Origin: Hyphococcus lacteus
Lineage (GTDB): Bacteria > Pseudomonadota > Alphaproteobacteria > Caulobacterales > Parvularculaceae
DNA length: 64,000 nucleotides
Reading direction: 5' to 3'
Assembly (NCBI RefSeq): GCF_041058985.1
Contig: NZ_JBEHZE010000002.1
Location: forward strand, 207,961 to 271,960
Both the position numbers and the translations under genes were made by a program. This document shows, piece after piece, positions 37,725-45,237 of this stretch. The notes below the pieces were generated by a model. That model saw only the letters and a list, made by a program, of their open reading frames with translations, did not search any database and had not been told where the DNA came from. Within the stretch, counting starts at the first letter, position 1; every line of letters begins with the position of its first letter.

Positions 37725-38370
37725 AAAATACCTCACCCGATGAAGGATTGATATCAAGATTAACACAGTCAGCCAGCGGATCACCATCAGTAGGCGGATT
37801 GTCAATACTTGGCGGTCGATTATCAGTAACCGGCGTCAGTGCAGGCTGTGTCACGCGCCCGGCCTTTATATCACGTTCGGCTTGGAATGCTGTTTCATCA
37901 CCTACTTCCCTGCGAATAAGTGCAAATTTCGCGGGTCCCAACATGCCAGCAACGCTAACATTGAGATTGCCGTCATCATTTAACGTCAATGTTGACTCGC
38001 CCATGAGCGGCAGATCGAAACCCGTGTAAACGCCTGGACCGGATCGTTGCAAATCTTTCACTACGACCATGTCCGGTTGGACTTTCAATGTGAAAAGGTG
38101 TAGCCAGGAATCGATTGCGTAAGCACGCCCTCCTTCGATCCGGATTTTCTTTCTGATGGTCGAAATCATCCAGACGCCATCAATTGGCAGCGGGTCTGTT
38201 TTTTCAACGCTGTATTTATCAGGCAAAAATGCGTCTACCTGCGGAATACCGGCGGCTTCGGAAATTGCTTCGCTTAAATCCTGGGCATTGGCTGCGGGAC
38301 TAACCGCAATACACGCTGTAAGTGCGCCCGCAGTCAGGATGGTTAATTTTACTTGTCGTCGCGCCGCCAT
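37714..38370 (-). CDS. Secreted protein of unknown function
   Basis: A 218-residue exported protein with no family I can name. The signal peptide runs 'VKLTILTAGALTACIAVSPAANAQ'. The mature part has a beta-rich core, 'IDGVWMISTIRKKIRIEGGRAYAIDSWLHLFTLKVQPDMVVVKDL' and 'VYTGFDLPLMGESTLTLNDDGNLNVSVAGML', resembling a lipocalin-like or immunoglobulin-like module. A Pro-rich tail near residue 190 is followed by two cysteines ('LADCVNLDINPSSGEVFCAD'). The start at 38370 has AGAGGAGA at good spacing. It is divergent from the Cys-rich repeat protein, with a perfect 22-bp palindrome between them. Confidence 0.78.
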   Translation of the reverse strand: MAARRQVKLTILTAGALTACIAVSPAANAQDLSEAISEAAGIPQVDAFLPDKYSVEKTDPLPIDGVWMISTIRKKIRIEGGRAYAIDSWLHLFTLKVQPDMVVVKDLQRSGPGVYTGFDLPLMGESTLTLNDDGNLNVSVAGMLGPAKFALIRREVGDETAFQAERDIKAGRVTQPALTPVTDNRPPSIDNPPTDGDPLADCVNLDINPSSGEVFCAD

Positions 38371-38446
38371 AATCAGCTCTCCTCTTGGTGCCGTTTTGGC
38401 CCGTCCTAATTGATGACGAGATTTTTGCTGATCATGCTTCGTCAAG

Positions 38447-38468
38447 ATATGGGTAGTGCTACCCATAT
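38447..38468. promoter_or_regulatory. Perfect 22-bp palindrome in the divergent promoter (NarL-type half-sites)
   Basis: ATATGGGTAG-TG-CTACCCATAT has perfect 10-bp arms. Inside it, ATGGGTA and TACCCAT are exact NarL-family heptamers in divergent order with 4 bases between. It lies between the secreted-protein gene (start 38370) and the Cys-rich protein gene (start 38553). A minus-strand TTGACG (bases 38441-38446) directly abuts it, the position of an activator next to a -35 box. Confidence 0.6.
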
Positions 38469-38510
38469 TTTTCATCCTCAAACCGTCCAATACTCCGGGT
38501 AATTACCATT

Positions 38511-38546
38511 CCAGCTTACAGGCAGGGGCCAGCTTACATGCAGAGG
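38511..38546 (+). repeat. 18-bp tandem duplication in the leader of the Cys-rich protein gene
   Basis: Units 38511-38528 (CCAGCTTACAGGCAGGGG) and 38529-38546 (CCAGCTTACATGCAGAGG) match at 16 of 18 bases. Unit 2 carries a G-to-T change that creates an upstream in-frame ATG (38538), and it carries the AGAGGA used by the ATG at 38553. Confidence 0.7.
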
Positions 38547-38552
38547 ACAGAT

Positions 38553-40499
38553 ATGACCGGACTGAGAATCGCATCCGCAGTGCCATTATTGCGGATTCTG
38601 CTGCTGGGGCTCGTACTCACTTTTTTTGGCGGAATTGATTCTGCTCATGCAAAGGGCGGCCTCAATGAAACACCACGAAAAATCGGGTTTAATTGCGACA
38701 AGGGTCTGGCACCACAAAGCGGCAAATGCGTGCCTTGCGGACATGAAAGCGGCCAACCAGCCTGCGAGCCTATGCGCAAAGGCCCACAATGTTATCGCTA
38801 CATGGAAAATGTAAACGGTACTTGCCGTGCAAGAGGCGGTAACAATCAATCGCCATATTCCGGGACCGGATTTGATTGCAAACCGGGTTACAATGTTGGC
38901 AGCAATGGCAATTGTACGCCTTGCGGCGACAATGGCGAGCTTGTTTGCGAACCTATGCGCAAAGGGCCGCAATGTAATGACGGCCTTAATGAAGAAGACG
39001 GGTTCTGTACAAATCGCGGCCTCGAAGGCGGCGAGCCGTGGCCCGCCATCCGCCCGGGTTTTCGCTGTGAAAAAGGAACAGCACCCCACAACGGTACTTG
39101 CCAACCCTGCGGAGACACAAACCAACCTGCGTGTGAGTCTATGCGCACAGGAAATCGCTGCGAGGGCGCTTATAACCAAGAAAATGATAACGGGGTTTGC
39201 GAAGCGCGCGGCGGTGATGGCCAACCGGCTCTTCAAGGTCTCGGTTTTGAATGCCGCCCTGGTTTTAACTGGGATGGCGGATTGCCCGGCAATCGAACTT
39301 GTGAGCCCTGCGGCGGCTTGGGCGAGCTTGTTTGCGAGGTAATGCGTGAAGGCAGTATCTGTAATGATGGTCTCGTGCAGGATCACCATCTTGGCCGCAA
39401 CACTTGCGTTCCAAGCCTTGCCGGCGATGTCGAACAAGCCGCCTGGGCATGGCTCGAGGAAACCGGGAAAGACCTTTACAACATGCTTCTCCCTATGGCC
39501 TTTGAGATGCATGAGGATGAAAACTTTCTCGATAAATTAGCGAACGAAGATGATGGCGCTGAAGATGAAGCAGAATCCAGAGTGGGTGGTTTTGAGTTGC
39601 CGGATTTCAAAGCGATCTCGGTTGGTGCCACCGCAGAAGCAAATTTCATTATCGGTATTGGCGTTGAAAGTGGTTTTGCTTTCGATACTCACAACGACCC
39701 TGCCAACAAACCCAAATGGTTTGGCAGCGGTTCGGCATCCACGAGCATCGGTGCTGGCAGTTCCTATGGTGCAAATATTGGCTTATGGACTGCAGAAAAT
39801 GATGCGATTTCCGGACGATCCGTTGGCCTCGTAGTTGATCTCCGCGATGTATTGGGTGTTGACGCTAACGTCTTAAGCGACATTGGCACACAGGCTAGCA
39901 CTTTTACGGTGCTTGTGGGCGTGTGGTTCGAGCGCACCGATGACTTCAAACTTGGTGATTTTGCGGGATTCACTCTGTCGCCAGTGCTGGGCGTCGGTTC
40001 CAACCTTGTTGGTGCCACCTATGTTGAGGCGACAACCGTTCAAGCGCGAAATGCAGCTGGCCGCCCCGTGGCACTGTCAGAAATAAAATCGATTGAAACC
40101 GACGGTATGAAAACCAAAAACTTCTGCAAGGGTGCCTGTCCTATTTCGATCTCTAACACCAGAGCACCTGCGGTGACGCAATCTCGTAGCACCCGTTCAG
40201 AACTAAGCCAATCTGCCAGTGGCGGCGCACTCGTCAGAGCAAATTCGGCTCAAACGGGCGGCTATGTTGGGCAATGGAAGATTGCACTCGGGGCAACATC
40301 GCTCGTGGAAGAGGTGAAAATTTATAACGCCAATTACATCATCACGCACCGGCCTTCCTCCGGCGCTACAACACGGTACGAAGCCCAAGGCGGTAATGAA
40401 TATCGCGCCGCTAATGGCTCTCGTATCCGGTTTGTTTCAACCAGCCGGGGCGTCTGGATCAGCGGTAATGGTTCGACGACTTATGGGATGATCAAGTAA
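38553..40499 (+). CDS. Secreted protein with four six-cysteine tandem repeats
   Basis: I do not recognise a family. The 648-residue protein has a signal peptide ('LLLGLVLTFFGGIDSAHA'), then four tandem repeats of about 60 residues. Each has six cysteines in the pattern C-x(8-12)-C-x2-C-x8-C-x8-C-x(9-12)-C and shared phrases such as 'GKCVPCG', 'EPMRKGPQC' and 'NGTCRARGG'. The repeats start near 38694, 38876, 39064 and 39250. A helical acidic linker follows (about residues 305-340), then a Gly-rich beta region and a C-terminal module 'GQWKIALGATSLVEEVKIYNANYIITHR' ending 'RFVSTSRGVWISGNG', possibly lipocalin-like. Start 38553 has AGAGGA at 5 bases; 38538 is an alternative. A hairpin terminator follows. 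Context suggests control by the two-component system nearby. Confidence 0.82.
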   Translation: MTGLRIASAVPLLRILLLGLVLTFFGGIDSAHAKGGLNETPRKIGFNCDKGLAPQSGKCVPCGHESGQPACEPMRKGPQCYRYMENVNGTCRARGGNNQSPYSGTGFDCKPGYNVGSNGNCTPCGDNGELVCEPMRKGPQCNDGLNEEDGFCTNRGLEGGEPWPAIRPGFRCEKGTAPHNGTCQPCGDTNQPACESMRTGNRCEGAYNQENDNGVCEARGGDGQPALQGLGFECRPGFNWDGGLPGNRTCEPCGGLGELVCEVMREGSICNDGLVQDHHLGRNTCVPSLAGDVEQAAWAWLEETGKDLYNMLLPMAFEMHEDENFLDKLANEDDGAEDEAESRVGGFELPDFKAISVGATAEANFIIGIGVESGFAFDTHNDPANKPKWFGSGSASTSIGAGSSYGANIGLWTAENDAISGRSVGLVVDLRDVLGVDANVLSDIGTQASTFTVLVGVWFERTDDFKLGDFAGFTLSPVLGVGSNLVGATYVEATTVQARNAAGRPVALSEIKSIETDGMKTKNFCKGACPISISNTRAPAVTQSRSTRSELSQSASGGALVRANSAQTGGYVGQWKIALGATSLVEEVKIYNANYIITHRPSSGATTRYEAQGGNEYRAANGSRIRFVSTSRGVWISGNGSTTYGMIK

Positions 40500-40508
40500 C
40501 CCTCAAAC

Positions 40509-40539
40509 AAGAAGCGACTTCATAGTTTTGTCGCTTCTT
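40509..40539 (+). terminator. Rho-independent terminator of the Cys-rich protein gene
   Basis: AAGAAGCGAC (40509-40518) pairs perfectly with GTCGCTTCTT (40530-40539) around an 11-base loop, 10 bases after the stop codon. Confidence 0.7.
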
Positions 40540-40557
40540 CTTCATCAACGATTTTGA

Positions 40558-40880
40558 AATACAAGGGACCGGCTTTTCGATTCCAGAAATCGTCACTTGG
40601 TCGAAGGCTTGACGCCCGATGACCCATCACGATGCAACCTCAACGATGTATGGTACCTTGGAAGGCATCATCTCATTTATGGCGATACTATTGATTCTGA
40701 TGTCGTATCTCTACTGATAAATGGCGACAAAGCCAAAATGGTATTCCGGTATCGTCCGTATAATGTGCAAACGATGGCCATATGTTAGGCCTTCGCAGGC
40801 ACCACACCCCGCATCAGAAGGAAGCATCATATACCCCAATACGAAGGAACGCTCGGAAATCGCCTCCCATAGCTTCGACT
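40558..40880 (+). pseudogene. Remnant of a DNA methyltransferase gene (ParB/MTase type)
   Basis: A frame open from 40558 to a stop at 40788 encodes 'LVEGLTPDDPSRCNLNDVWYLGRHHLIYGDT' and 'INGDKAKMVFRYRPYNV'. This matches the segment of ParB-linked or phage-type DNA methyltransferases that reads 'GDLWxLGRHRLLCGD...TDPPYNV'. The catalytic DPPY has become YRPY. The next conserved stretch, DGH-x-x-GL plus an RH pair, continues in another frame from 40773 ('DGHMLGLRRHHTPH'), consistent with a one-base loss. The N- and C-terminal parts are absent. It is a decayed gene, probably left from a mobile element. Confidence 0.7.
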
Positions 40881-40937
40881 TAGCCACAATCATGTTAATT
40901 TTAGGGCCGCAATTAATAAACCTTGTCCCTACACCGA

Positions 40938-41702
40938 TCAAATAGCGAACATTGTTTTTATTACTAGGTAGATAAGGGACGGACCAAGCAAGCAACCAAG
41001 ACCAGTGTAAAAAGTTGCGGTCATTGCACCATAGGGAACCAGTCTTTTATCGGTGGCCGCTAAACCACCAGCAACACCGCTTGTTGTTCCCATCAGGCCG
41101 CCAAACACCATCGCCGATTTGGGATTGTTCAGACCGATTAATGGCGCGACCCACGGCGTCCCAACCATAACAAGAACTGATTTCACCAAACCCGCCGCTA
41201 CTGAAAGCGCCACTACTTCAGAACTCGCACCCAAGGCCGTGCCTGTTACGGGGCCAACGATATAAGTAGCCGCCCCTCCTCCAATGGTGGTCAGACTGAC
41301 AGGATCAGTGTAGCCAAAAGCCAACGCAACCAACGCACCAACAACAAAAGATACAACAACGCCAAAAATAAGCGCCAAAACACCACTAATCCCAGCACGT
41401 TTAATCTCTTTCAGATCAACGCCGAAAGCCGTGGAGACAATCGCAAAATCGCGCAGCATCGCGCCGCCCATAATGGCAAGGCCCGAAAATAGCGTGACGT
41501 CAGATAACCCCTTTGAGCCACCCGTTGCTGCACCGCCAGCCCATGCGAAGACCAGACCTACGATGATCGCGATTGCAGAACCATGAATGCGTCCCCGGCT
41601 TAAGAGATCAGACGCGCGGTAAGACAACCACAAAATCAATCCGACAAAAAGAAACGCAAAGACAAGACCATTCTTAACAAGAATATCGTGAGCGATCTCC
41701 AT
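40938..41702 (-). CDS. madM: Malonate transporter subunit MadM
   Basis: The large membrane subunit of the MadLM malonate/sodium symporter. The 254-residue protein has about eight transmembrane helices and typical MadM segments: 'RIHGSAIAIIVGLVFAWAGG', 'GLAIMGGAMLRDFAIVSTAFGV', 'TTIGGGAATYIVGPVTG' and 'VFGGLMGTTSGVAGGLAATD'. ATG 41702 overlaps the end of madL (TGATATG junction), with GAGAAGG just upstream; a longer frame to 41789 would run into madL. Its position after matA-matB-madL fixes the substrate as malonate with good confidence. Confidence 0.9.
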   Translation of the reverse strand: MEIAHDILVKNGLVFAFLFVGLILWLSYRASDLLSRGRIHGSAIAIIVGLVFAWAGGAATGGSKGLSDVTLFSGLAIMGGAMLRDFAIVSTAFGVDLKEIKRAGISGVLALIFGVVVSFVVGALVALAFGYTDPVSLTTIGGGAATYIVGPVTGTALGASSEVVALSVAAGLVKSVLVMVGTPWVAPLIGLNNPKSAMVFGGLMGTTSGVAGGLAATDKRLVPYGAMTATFYTGLGCLLGPSLIYLVIKTMFAI

Positions 41703-41703
41703 A

Positions 41704-42096
41704 TCAAACCTTCTCACCTTCGGTCGCCGGCAAAGGCGGCTCAACTCCACCGATGCGCGAAAGCACAGGTACGAGCAGCAAGCATGCAATATTCGCGGCG
41801 ATACCCGTCACGACCGCAACAACACCACCACTCACTGCGGCAGCCACATTCTGGATCGAGGCCATCGCAATGACGATAGGAATATACATCGCGCTCCAGA
41901 ATAGAATTCCGTTCTTGGATTGCTCTGGCAGTTGACCATGCGCACGAAGCCAACCCGTGATGAAGATTAACAAAAGCATCGCAAAACCGACACCGCCGAT
42001 ATTGGCATCAATGCCCATAGCGGCCCCAAGAAGCCTGCCGACAATCAACCCCGCTAAATGGCAAAAAGCCAAAATAGCCACCCCATATATAATCAT
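41704..42096 (-). CDS. madL: Malonate transporter subunit MadL
   Basis: The small membrane subunit of the malonate transporter, 130 residues and four helices. It begins 'MIIYGVAILAFCHLAGLIVGRLLGAAMGIDANIGGVGFAMLLLIF', which matches MadL closely; the ATG at 42096 was chosen because family members begin at this point, and GGGAGGGAAAG lies upstream. An in-frame ATG at 42123 would add nine residues. It follows matB after about 80 bases and is coupled to madM. Confidence 0.9.
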   Translation of the reverse strand: MIIYGVAILAFCHLAGLIVGRLLGAAMGIDANIGGVGFAMLLLIFITGWLRAHGQLPEQSKNGILFWSAMYIPIVIAMASIQNVAAAVSGGVVAVVTGIAANIACLLLVPVLSRIGGVEPPLPATEGEKV

Positions 42097-42177
42097 CAGT
42101 AGTTCTTTCCCTCCCCAAGCCATCACTAACGAGCTTTAGACGCCCGCTTTTCTTCAGCAGCTAAACAAACAAGACTA

Positions 42178-43692
42178 TTACTTAGCTATCTCTGCGTATT
42201 TTTGGCGTAGCGCTGCTTTTTGTACCTTGCCCATAACATTTCTCGGTAAATGTTCCTGTATGATGACATGGCGTGGTACCTTAAATCGCGCAATTTTTCC
42301 CCTCAGCTCCCTAATTATTGTCTCGGAATCAAGCTGACATCCTTTGATCGGCACAACTACCGCGATCGGACATTCACCCATATCGTGATGATGCACACCA
42401 ATGACCGCGCTTTCCATCACACCAGGTCGTGCATCGATAACTTCTTCAATTTCTTTGGGGTAGATGTTGTAACCGCCGGAGATAATCAGATCCTTTTCCC
42501 GTCCAACGATGCGCAAATAGCCGTCCTCCCCGATCATCCCGAGGTCGCCGGTAATAAAGAACCCATCCGCACGAAACTCCTCTGCGGTTTTTTCTGGCAT
42601 TTTCCAGTAGCCAGCAAAAACATTTGGTCCTTTCACCTCTATGACACCTGTTTCCCCGACGGGCAAAACCTCTCCACTTTTGCTAGCAGCAATCCGTAAC
42701 TTAATCCCCGGCAACGGATGGCCAACGGCACCCGGAATTCGCTCACCGCCATAGGGATTGGTAGCGATCATACATGTTTCTGTCATCCCATAGCGTTCAA
42801 GAATCGCATGCCCTGTCCGGTCTTTAAACTTCTTATGCTCTTCAGCAAGAAGCGGTGCAGATCCCGAAACAAACAGGCGCATACCGCTCGTCCGTGTCCG
42901 GTCCAATCGATCTACCTGAAGAAGCCTGCTATAGAATGTCGGTACACCCATTAACACGGTGGCTTCGTCCATAAGGTCTATTATCTGATCGGCATCAAAC
43001 TGCGTGAGGAAAATCATTGTTGCCCCAGCCGCCAACGTCATATTGACGGCAACAAACAGGCCATGTGTATGAAATACCGGTAGCGCATGAATCAAACGGT
43101 CTGCGCTCGTGAACTGCCAGCTATCGAGAAGCGCCGCACAATTTGAGGCAAGATTTCCATGGGTTAGAATCGCTCCTTTTGAACGCCCTGTTGTACCTGA
43201 GGTATAAAGAATCGCAGCAGGATCATTAATGCTAGACGGATAAAACTCCCGGCACGGTGCTCCTTGAGCTGCAAGATCAATCAACGATCCATCGCCATTC
43301 GCTCCGAGCGTTTCACATAAGACACCCTCTTTGACACATGCATGATCGCTAATTTTCATGGGGTCACAAATGAACAAACGCGGCGTCGCATCCTCCAAAA
43401 AGAATTCAATTTCCGATTTCGTATACGCCGTATTCAACGGGAGAAACACCGCTCCCAACTGTAAAACTCCAAGATATAGCGCAATATATTCCGGACTTTT
43501 ATCAGCCTGAACCGCAACGCGGTCACCGGCCTCAACACCAAGTGTCGCAAGCGCACCGGCAAATTGGGCGGCCAGTTCCGAGGTGTCTCGGTAGGTAATC
43601 AACGATAACCCCGGGCGTTCAAACAGAACTTTATCAGGATGCGTCGTCGCCGCCTTTGTGAACAACTCGAATATAGTTTTCATATCCCTCAT
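42178..43692 (-). CDS. matB: Malonyl-CoA synthetase (malonate-CoA ligase)
   Basis: Activates malonate to malonyl-CoA with ATP. The 504-residue protein is an acyl-adenylate-forming enzyme: P-loop 'AAILYTSGTTGRSKGA', 'ERYGMTETCMIATNPYGGERIPGAVGHPLPG', hinge 'ITGDLGMIGEDGYLRIVGREKDLIISGGYNIYPKEIEE', and C-terminal Lys in 'PRNVMGKVQKAALRQ'. The specificity for malonate comes mainly from its place between matA and madLM. The start could be 43692 or ATG 43683; neither has an ideal ribosome site. It begins 4 to 13 bases after the matA stop. Confidence 0.9.
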   Translation of the reverse strand: MRDMKTIFELFTKAATTHPDKVLFERPGLSLITYRDTSELAAQFAGALATLGVEAGDRVAVQADKSPEYIALYLGVLQLGAVFLPLNTAYTKSEIEFFLEDATPRLFICDPMKISDHACVKEGVLCETLGANGDGSLIDLAAQGAPCREFYPSSINDPAAILYTSGTTGRSKGAILTHGNLASNCAALLDSWQFTSADRLIHALPVFHTHGLFVAVNMTLAAGATMIFLTQFDADQIIDLMDEATVLMGVPTFYSRLLQVDRLDRTRTSGMRLFVSGSAPLLAEEHKKFKDRTGHAILERYGMTETCMIATNPYGGERIPGAVGHPLPGIKLRIAASKSGEVLPVGETGVIEVKGPNVFAGYWKMPEKTAEEFRADGFFITGDLGMIGEDGYLRIVGREKDLIISGGYNIYPKEIEEVIDARPGVMESAVIGVHHHDMGECPIAVVVPIKGCQLDSETIIRELRGKIARFKVPRHVIIQEHLPRNVMGKVQKAALRQKYAEIAK

Positions 43693-43696
43693 CCAA

Positions 43697-45049
43697 TCAC
43701 GCAAATATTTCTTCTTTAAGTACGAGGCATTCCGCAAGCATTTTGCTATGCGCTACAGTCCCATCTCTAATATAAATTTCATGTTGCATTTCGAGAGCCG
43801 CAGGATCGTAGAGATAGTTGATCATTAAACCACCGGCCTTTTCGAGTGCAATGGAGGATAAATCAGCAGGCCAATTAATTCTCCATGCGCAGGCCCCATT
43901 ACCCAAATGAAACCGGGCCACTGGGTCCAGAGGAACGCCAGCGCTATTTCGCTCCGTTACGATATAGCGAGCCGCTAATGCAATGACCTCTGATCGCATC
44001 GCCTCTGTGAGTGAGGGATCATCTAGCCAAACACCATTTTCTAAACGCTCCGCTAGCGCTATAATTTTTTCATCTTTCTGCTTACCAAGCCATTTTACAA
44101 ATCCAGGCATGGGCGAAAGCGTAACGAACTGTTTCAAATTTTCGCTCTCGGAGGAAAGCTCGGCGACAACCTGTTTTATTAGGAAATTGCCGAAAGACAC
44201 ACCTTTCAGACCCGGCAAACAATTATTAATTGAGTAAAATACGGCAGTGTCTGCTTCTTCCGGATCAAGTGCTGCAGGTGTATTGAGAATTTCTGCTATT
44301 GTTGAAGGCACGCCTTTGGTCAGCGCGACTTCAACAAAAATCAACGGCTCGTCTCCTGTCGCCGGGTGAAAAAACGCATAAAGTCGGCGATCTCGCGGGT
44401 CCAACCGACGGCGAATATCCTCCCAACCGTCCATCGAATGAACACTTTCATACCGCATAATTTTTTCAAGGATCGCAGCAGAACTATTCCAGTCGATTCT
44501 GCGCATTTTCAAAAAACCGCGATTAAACCACGATCCGAACAGATGCGAGAAATCTTCATCGATAGCGGCCAACGATGGTTCCTTCCGAACCGCCGAAAGC
44601 AAATCCTCACGCATGCGCACAAGACGTAGCGTCGCATTTGAAGTTGTGTTTAAACGGCGCAACAAAATTTGACGACGCGGTTCCGTTACCCGAAACAGTG
44701 AAGCCACAGAGTCCGGCCCGCCTAAATCTTCCCACTCACGATACGCGGTACGGACCGCATCAGAATTAATTCCATATTCATCTCGGAGCATACGGAAGAA
44801 TTCAATTTTATCGTGATCTGTTAGCTCAGAATAAGCATTCAGCGCCTGCTCTGCGACTGCGACCCTGGACGCATCCCCAATCCGGGTCATCAAAATATCA
44901 CAACCGACCCGTAGACGTTCCTTAGCCGGACGGGTCATGGCCTCGATTGCCGCCGAGGTCGCTTTGCCGCGCAGAGATGGCGACAAGTGATCCCGACGCA
45001 ACAAAGCATCAATCCAATCCTTAAGGACTGTGAATTTCAGTTTTTCCAT
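43697..45049 (-). CDS. matA: Malonyl-CoA decarboxylase
   Basis: Converts malonyl-CoA to acetyl-CoA and CO2, the final step of malonate use. The 450-residue protein has the family's helical N-terminal domain and a GNAT-like C-terminal domain. Motifs include 'FSHLFGSWFNRGFLKMRRIDWNSSA', 'VHSMDGWEDIRRRLDPRDRRLYAFFHP', 'IFVEVALTKGVPSTIAEIL', 'TLSPMPGFVKWL', 'FHLGNGACAWRINWPADLS' and 'INYLYDPAALEMQHEIYIRDGTVAHS' with the candidate catalytic His. AGGGGGG precedes the ATG by 4 bases. It is the first gene of the matA-matB-madL-madM operon. No MatR-type regulator is adjacent. Confidence 0.94.
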   Translation of the reverse strand: MEKLKFTVLKDWIDALLRRDHLSPSLRGKATSAAIEAMTRPAKERLRVGCDILMTRIGDASRVAVAEQALNAYSELTDHDKIEFFRMLRDEYGINSDAVRTAYREWEDLGGPDSVASLFRVTEPRRQILLRRLNTTSNATLRLVRMREDLLSAVRKEPSLAAIDEDFSHLFGSWFNRGFLKMRRIDWNSSAAILEKIMRYESVHSMDGWEDIRRRLDPRDRRLYAFFHPATGDEPLIFVEVALTKGVPSTIAEILNTPAALDPEEADTAVFYSINNCLPGLKGVSFGNFLIKQVVAELSSESENLKQFVTLSPMPGFVKWLGKQKDEKIIALAERLENGVWLDDPSLTEAMRSEVIALAARYIVTERNSAGVPLDPVARFHLGNGACAWRINWPADLSSIALEKAGGLMINYLYDPAALEMQHEIYIRDGTVAHSKMLAECLVLKEEIFA

Positions 45050-45141
45050 GTCGCCCCCCCTAAAAAACCACGTGATATGGTCGGAGAAAAAATACTGATC
45101 AGAAACAAAGCAACGACTTCACGGATTTCTCTTGCCTAGTG

Positions 45142-45205
45142 AAAAATCAGATCGATTTTTAATTGATTTCATCGTCATCGACATTTTGGCGACGATGAAA
45201 TCAAT
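45142..45205. promoter_or_regulatory. Two adjacent inverted repeats between amidase and matA
   Basis: AAAAATC-N5-GATTTTT (45142-45160) is followed at once by a perfect 15-bp stem, ATTGATTTCATCGTC (45162-45176) with GACGATGAAATCAAT (45191-45205). The pair lies 33 bases after the amidase stop and about 110 bases before matA, both on the minus strand. It may be the amidase terminator (the second, minus-strand stem ends in GATTTTT) or a control element of the malonate operon. Confidence 0.5.
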
Positions 45206-45237
45206 ATTACATAAGGCCCCGCAATCGCATTGCGCAC

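Noticed and set aside
38586..39512. 308-codon open frame on the minus strand, opposite the Cys-rich repeat gene
   Set aside because: It mirrors the tandem repeats of the real gene, has no ribosome site, and encodes an Ala/Ile-rich low-information product. The plus-strand frame has a signal peptide and conserved cysteine spacing.
40721..40945. Plus-strand open frame of 74 codons overlapping the methyltransferase remnant
   Set aside because: It is in a different frame from both conserved methyltransferase segments and resembles nothing; it is noise within decayed sequence.
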